Of a DNA stretch of 24,149 bases, positions 22,161 to 24,149 are shown in pieces (the first letter of the stretch is position 1; each line of letters opens with the position of its first letter). This DNA is from a virus: positions 1 through 24,149 of IMG/VR virus record IMGVR_UViG_3300037153_000140. One strand, written 5' to 3'. The notes under the pieces were generated by a model. That model saw only the letters and a list, made by a program, of their open reading frames with translations, was not told where the DNA came from and ran no database searches. A program made the translations under genes and the position numbers.

Positions 22161-24149
22161 TGCCTCAGAATCCATTCGACAAGCTGGGAACGGCGGGAAC
22201 CGTCGCGCCTGTAAGGAAGCGGAAATCCGGGAATCCATTCGACGCCCTTGGACCTCTTCAGCCGCCGCCGCCCCCTACGCCTCCGCCTCCCACGCCGGAA
22301 GAACCTCCGGGATTTCTCGAAAACCTGAAGATCGGAGCGCAACGGGCGATCCTGAGCGCGTCGGACGCCGGTCGTGTTCTCAATGAGGCCTTCAGCGCGG
22401 CCGCCAGTGGAGACTTCGGGCCGCTTAAACAACTGGCCGAGGTTGTCGGGCGTGGGGCCGCTCCATTCGTTTCAGCGGCGGCGAATCCACAAATCGCGCC
22501 GCAGTCGTTCATCCTGGAGCGGCAAGCGCAAGCCGGCCCGATTGAAGAACTGACTCGCCAGCGTGAGGAGAGGATCGGCCAGATACCAGAACTTTATTCC
22601 AGCGAGGTTGTAGACCAGGAAACCAGGGCCGAACTCGCGCGCCGCGCCGGCCTCGATCCGTCACTTTTCGGAAAGGTCACGCGCGGAGGATCGGAATTAG
22701 TTACCGCTGCGATTCCGTCCGTGGCCGCCGGAGTCGCAACGGGCGGCAGCGTCCCGGCCGTCGCAACCGTCGCCGGCCTCCAGTCTCTCGGACAGCCGGA
22801 AAACCTGGTTCCGTCCGTGGCGCTCGCCGCAATTCCCTTGCCTGTCGGTAAGGCCGTCGCGCCTTTGATTCGCCGCTTGAGAGGCGGCAGGATCGAGCCG
22901 GTTATCGAGCCGGTATCGGCCAGAGCGCCGGAGATCGTTCCATCAGCGCCGGCCATTTCAGAACCGGCGCCAACTACGGCTCCGGCAGCTATTCCTACAG
23001 TGGCCCGCGCTGCGGCGGAAAACCCCTTTTCCGCGCTCGAAACGCCTCCGTCCTTATCGGGGGTAGGTCAGCGCGCTGGATTGACTACAGGGCAACAGGA
23101 GGCCGAAGCGCTCAATTCGGCGATTCAAAAACTAGGAACCGACAACCCCGGCGAAATCGCGGATATGATCGCCAACGCTAACCGGCGGTTTAATGAAACC
23201 GTCACAAAGCCGGGCGAAGCCAAGCGGCCAATCACGCCGACCGAACGGCAATCCGCCATCGAAGACTACAACCGGATTAAGACTCTCACGAACGCCGAAC
23301 ATGACGCCCTGGCCGAAGTCCTGCCGGAGCGGACATTATCCCCTGTCAACAAGATGCTGGTCGCGGGCGAACCAACGGCGCGAGCGATCAGCGACATCCC
23401 GATGTCGGAGGCCAACGCCCAGCTCGACGCCAACCTTCGCGAACTGGAGGCCTTTTTCGGAGCGCAGGCAGGCAATGCAAACCCCGGCGCGCTGGAGATG
23501 GCAGTCGGAAAAGACGCCTTCGACGGCGCGAAGGTCAAAGTCAAAGACCTCGGGCTTCCATCGAAGACCGCCCCGGTCGAGGCCTCGGACGCGATCCCCA
23601 TCGCCCGGATGGTCAAGGCCGAAGACCTGACGCTCGGCCGGGACGATCTCTCGAAGGGGCGCATGTTCCAGGCTCAAGAAAACCTCAACGAGGGACTGAA
23701 ACCAGGCGGGGCGGAATACACGACGCCCGGCGGCCGCAAGGGCGTTGTGACTGATATACGAGTGACGCCCGACCCGGCCGATCCGGGCAAGTTCATCGTG
23801 GGCGGAGACGGCAATCATCGCGCAGCGCTCCTGAAGCTCCAGGGATACAACGGCGAAATCCCGGTAATTTCGATGGAATCTCCGGCGCAGACGGCGGCGC
23901 TTCAGGTTAAAGGCGTACCGCTCAACGAATTGGAAGTGGCGGCCTCGCGTGGCGTCAAGGTCGCGGAGGCGCGCGGCCCGGCATTGCAGGCCGACTACGC
24001 GGTAAAGACCGGGACGGCCGTAGCGCCGGCGGAAAAATCCTCAATTTGGGATACTTTAGTTTCCATATGGAAGGCCGGCCTTCTAACTAAGCCGACGACT
24101 CACCTTAGGAACATCGGCGGGACTGGTCTCTTCCAGCTAAGCGAGCAAG
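22160..24149 (+). CDS. Giant virion protein with ParB-like motif, partial
   Basis: At least 663 residues, still open at the right edge. It starts by a TAATG overlap. NPF motifs appear at QNPFDKLG, GNPFDALG and ENPFSALE. The first third is Pro/Ala-rich with hydrophobic stretches (SVAAGVATGGSVPAVATVAG) that may insert in membrane. Residues about 500-570, with GDGNHRAALLKLQGY at 549-563 followed by GEIPVI, fit the ParB/sulfiredoxin-like fold. At about 637-653, WKAGLLTKPTTHLRN is a pattern recalled from large phage polyvalent or internal virion proteins. It may be ejected with DNA and act in the new host. A ParB-like fold with nuclease or nucleotide activity is possible but unproved. Confidence 0.7.
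   Translation, partial: MPQNPFDKLGTAGTVAPVRKRKSGNPFDALGPLQPPPPPTPPPPTPEEPPGFLENLKIGAQRAILSASDAGRVLNEAFSAAASGDFGPLKQLAEVVGRGAAPFVSAAANPQIAPQSFILERQAQAGPIEELTRQREERIGQIPELYSSEVVDQETRAELARRAGLDPSLFGKVTRGGSELVTAAIPSVAAGVATGGSVPAVATVAGLQSLGQPENLVPSVALAAIPLPVGKAVAPLIRRLRGGRIEPVIEPVSARAPEIVPSAPAISEPAPTTAPAAIPTVARAAAENPFSALETPPSLSGVGQRAGLTTGQQEAEALNSAIQKLGTDNPGEIADMIANANRRFNETVTKPGEAKRPITPTERQSAIEDYNRIKTLTNAEHDALAEVLPERTLSPVNKMLVAGEPTARAISDIPMSEANAQLDANLRELEAFFGAQAGNANPGALEMAVGKDAFDGAKVKVKDLGLPSKTAPVEASDAIPIARMVKAEDLTLGRDDLSKGRMFQAQENLNEGLKPGGAEYTTPGGRKGVVTDIRVTPDPADPGKFIVGGDGNHRAALLKLQGYNGEIPVISMESPAQTAALQVKGVPLNELEVAASRGVKVAEARGPALQADYAVKTGTAVAPAEKSSIWDTLVSIWKAGLLTKPTTHLRNIGGTGLFQLSEQ

Noticed and set aside
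1-24149. CRISPR arrays, rRNA, tRNA
   Set aside because: No regularly spaced repeats, no rRNA signature and no cloverleaf were seen.

Overview
The window looks like part of a temperate tailed phage with a short (podovirus-like) tail, either a prophage or a phage contig. Nearly all genes lie on the + strand, are tightly packed, and often overlap as ATGA, TAATG or TGATG. Many starts carry strong AAGGAG-type ribosome binding sites. The DNA is moderately GC-rich with typical bacterial codon use. The host cannot be named from this sequence. The one host- or phage-derived gene on the other strand is cut off by the left edge.

Region by region: (1) 1-300 holds the start of a leftward gene with a good sigma70-type promoter and a palindrome between divergent transcripts. 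(2) 301-2166 is an integration cluster: an excisionase-like HTH protein, two small proteins and a tyrosine integrase. (3) 2167-3204 is a regulatory stretch with several inverted repeats and a second Xis-like HTH gene. A hairpin-rich segment of about 180 bp bounded by a 12-bp inverted repeat is a candidate origin or small mobile element. (4) 3205-5974 is a replication/accessory cluster: a DnaB/RepA-like helicase with an unusual in-frame palindrome, a small PDDEXK-type nuclease, and three small unknowns. It ends in a clear intrinsic terminator. (5) From 6054 a TTGACA promoter starts the late cluster: a Cro-like HTH protein, terminase small and large subunits, portal, a zinc-ribbon protein, scaffold, major capsid, decoration-like protein and several small basic proteins. 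The head-tail adaptor, tail nozzle, two related tail fibres and a string of likely internal/ejected virion proteins follow. The last of these runs off the right edge.

The genes form a coherent set. Integrase and Xis-like proteins handle integration, and the helicase handles genome replication. TerS/TerL and portal package DNA into a scaffolded capsid. The adaptor, nozzle and fibres make a short tail, and the alanine/glutamine-rich proteins at the right end are probably ejected with the DNA. No lysis genes, primase, DNA polymerase or tRNA were recognised. An HNH endonuclease gene on the minus strand interrupts the structural cluster and appears to have split a paralogue of a small basic protein.

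The most interesting points are: the HNH insertion beside a split paralogue; the 51-bp near-perfect palindrome translated in frame in the helicase; the palindrome-bounded region before the helicase; the terminator/promoter switch with a nearly leaderless Cro-like gene; the ParB/sulfiredoxin-like motif inside a giant virion protein; and several tiny membrane proteins hidden in gene overlaps.
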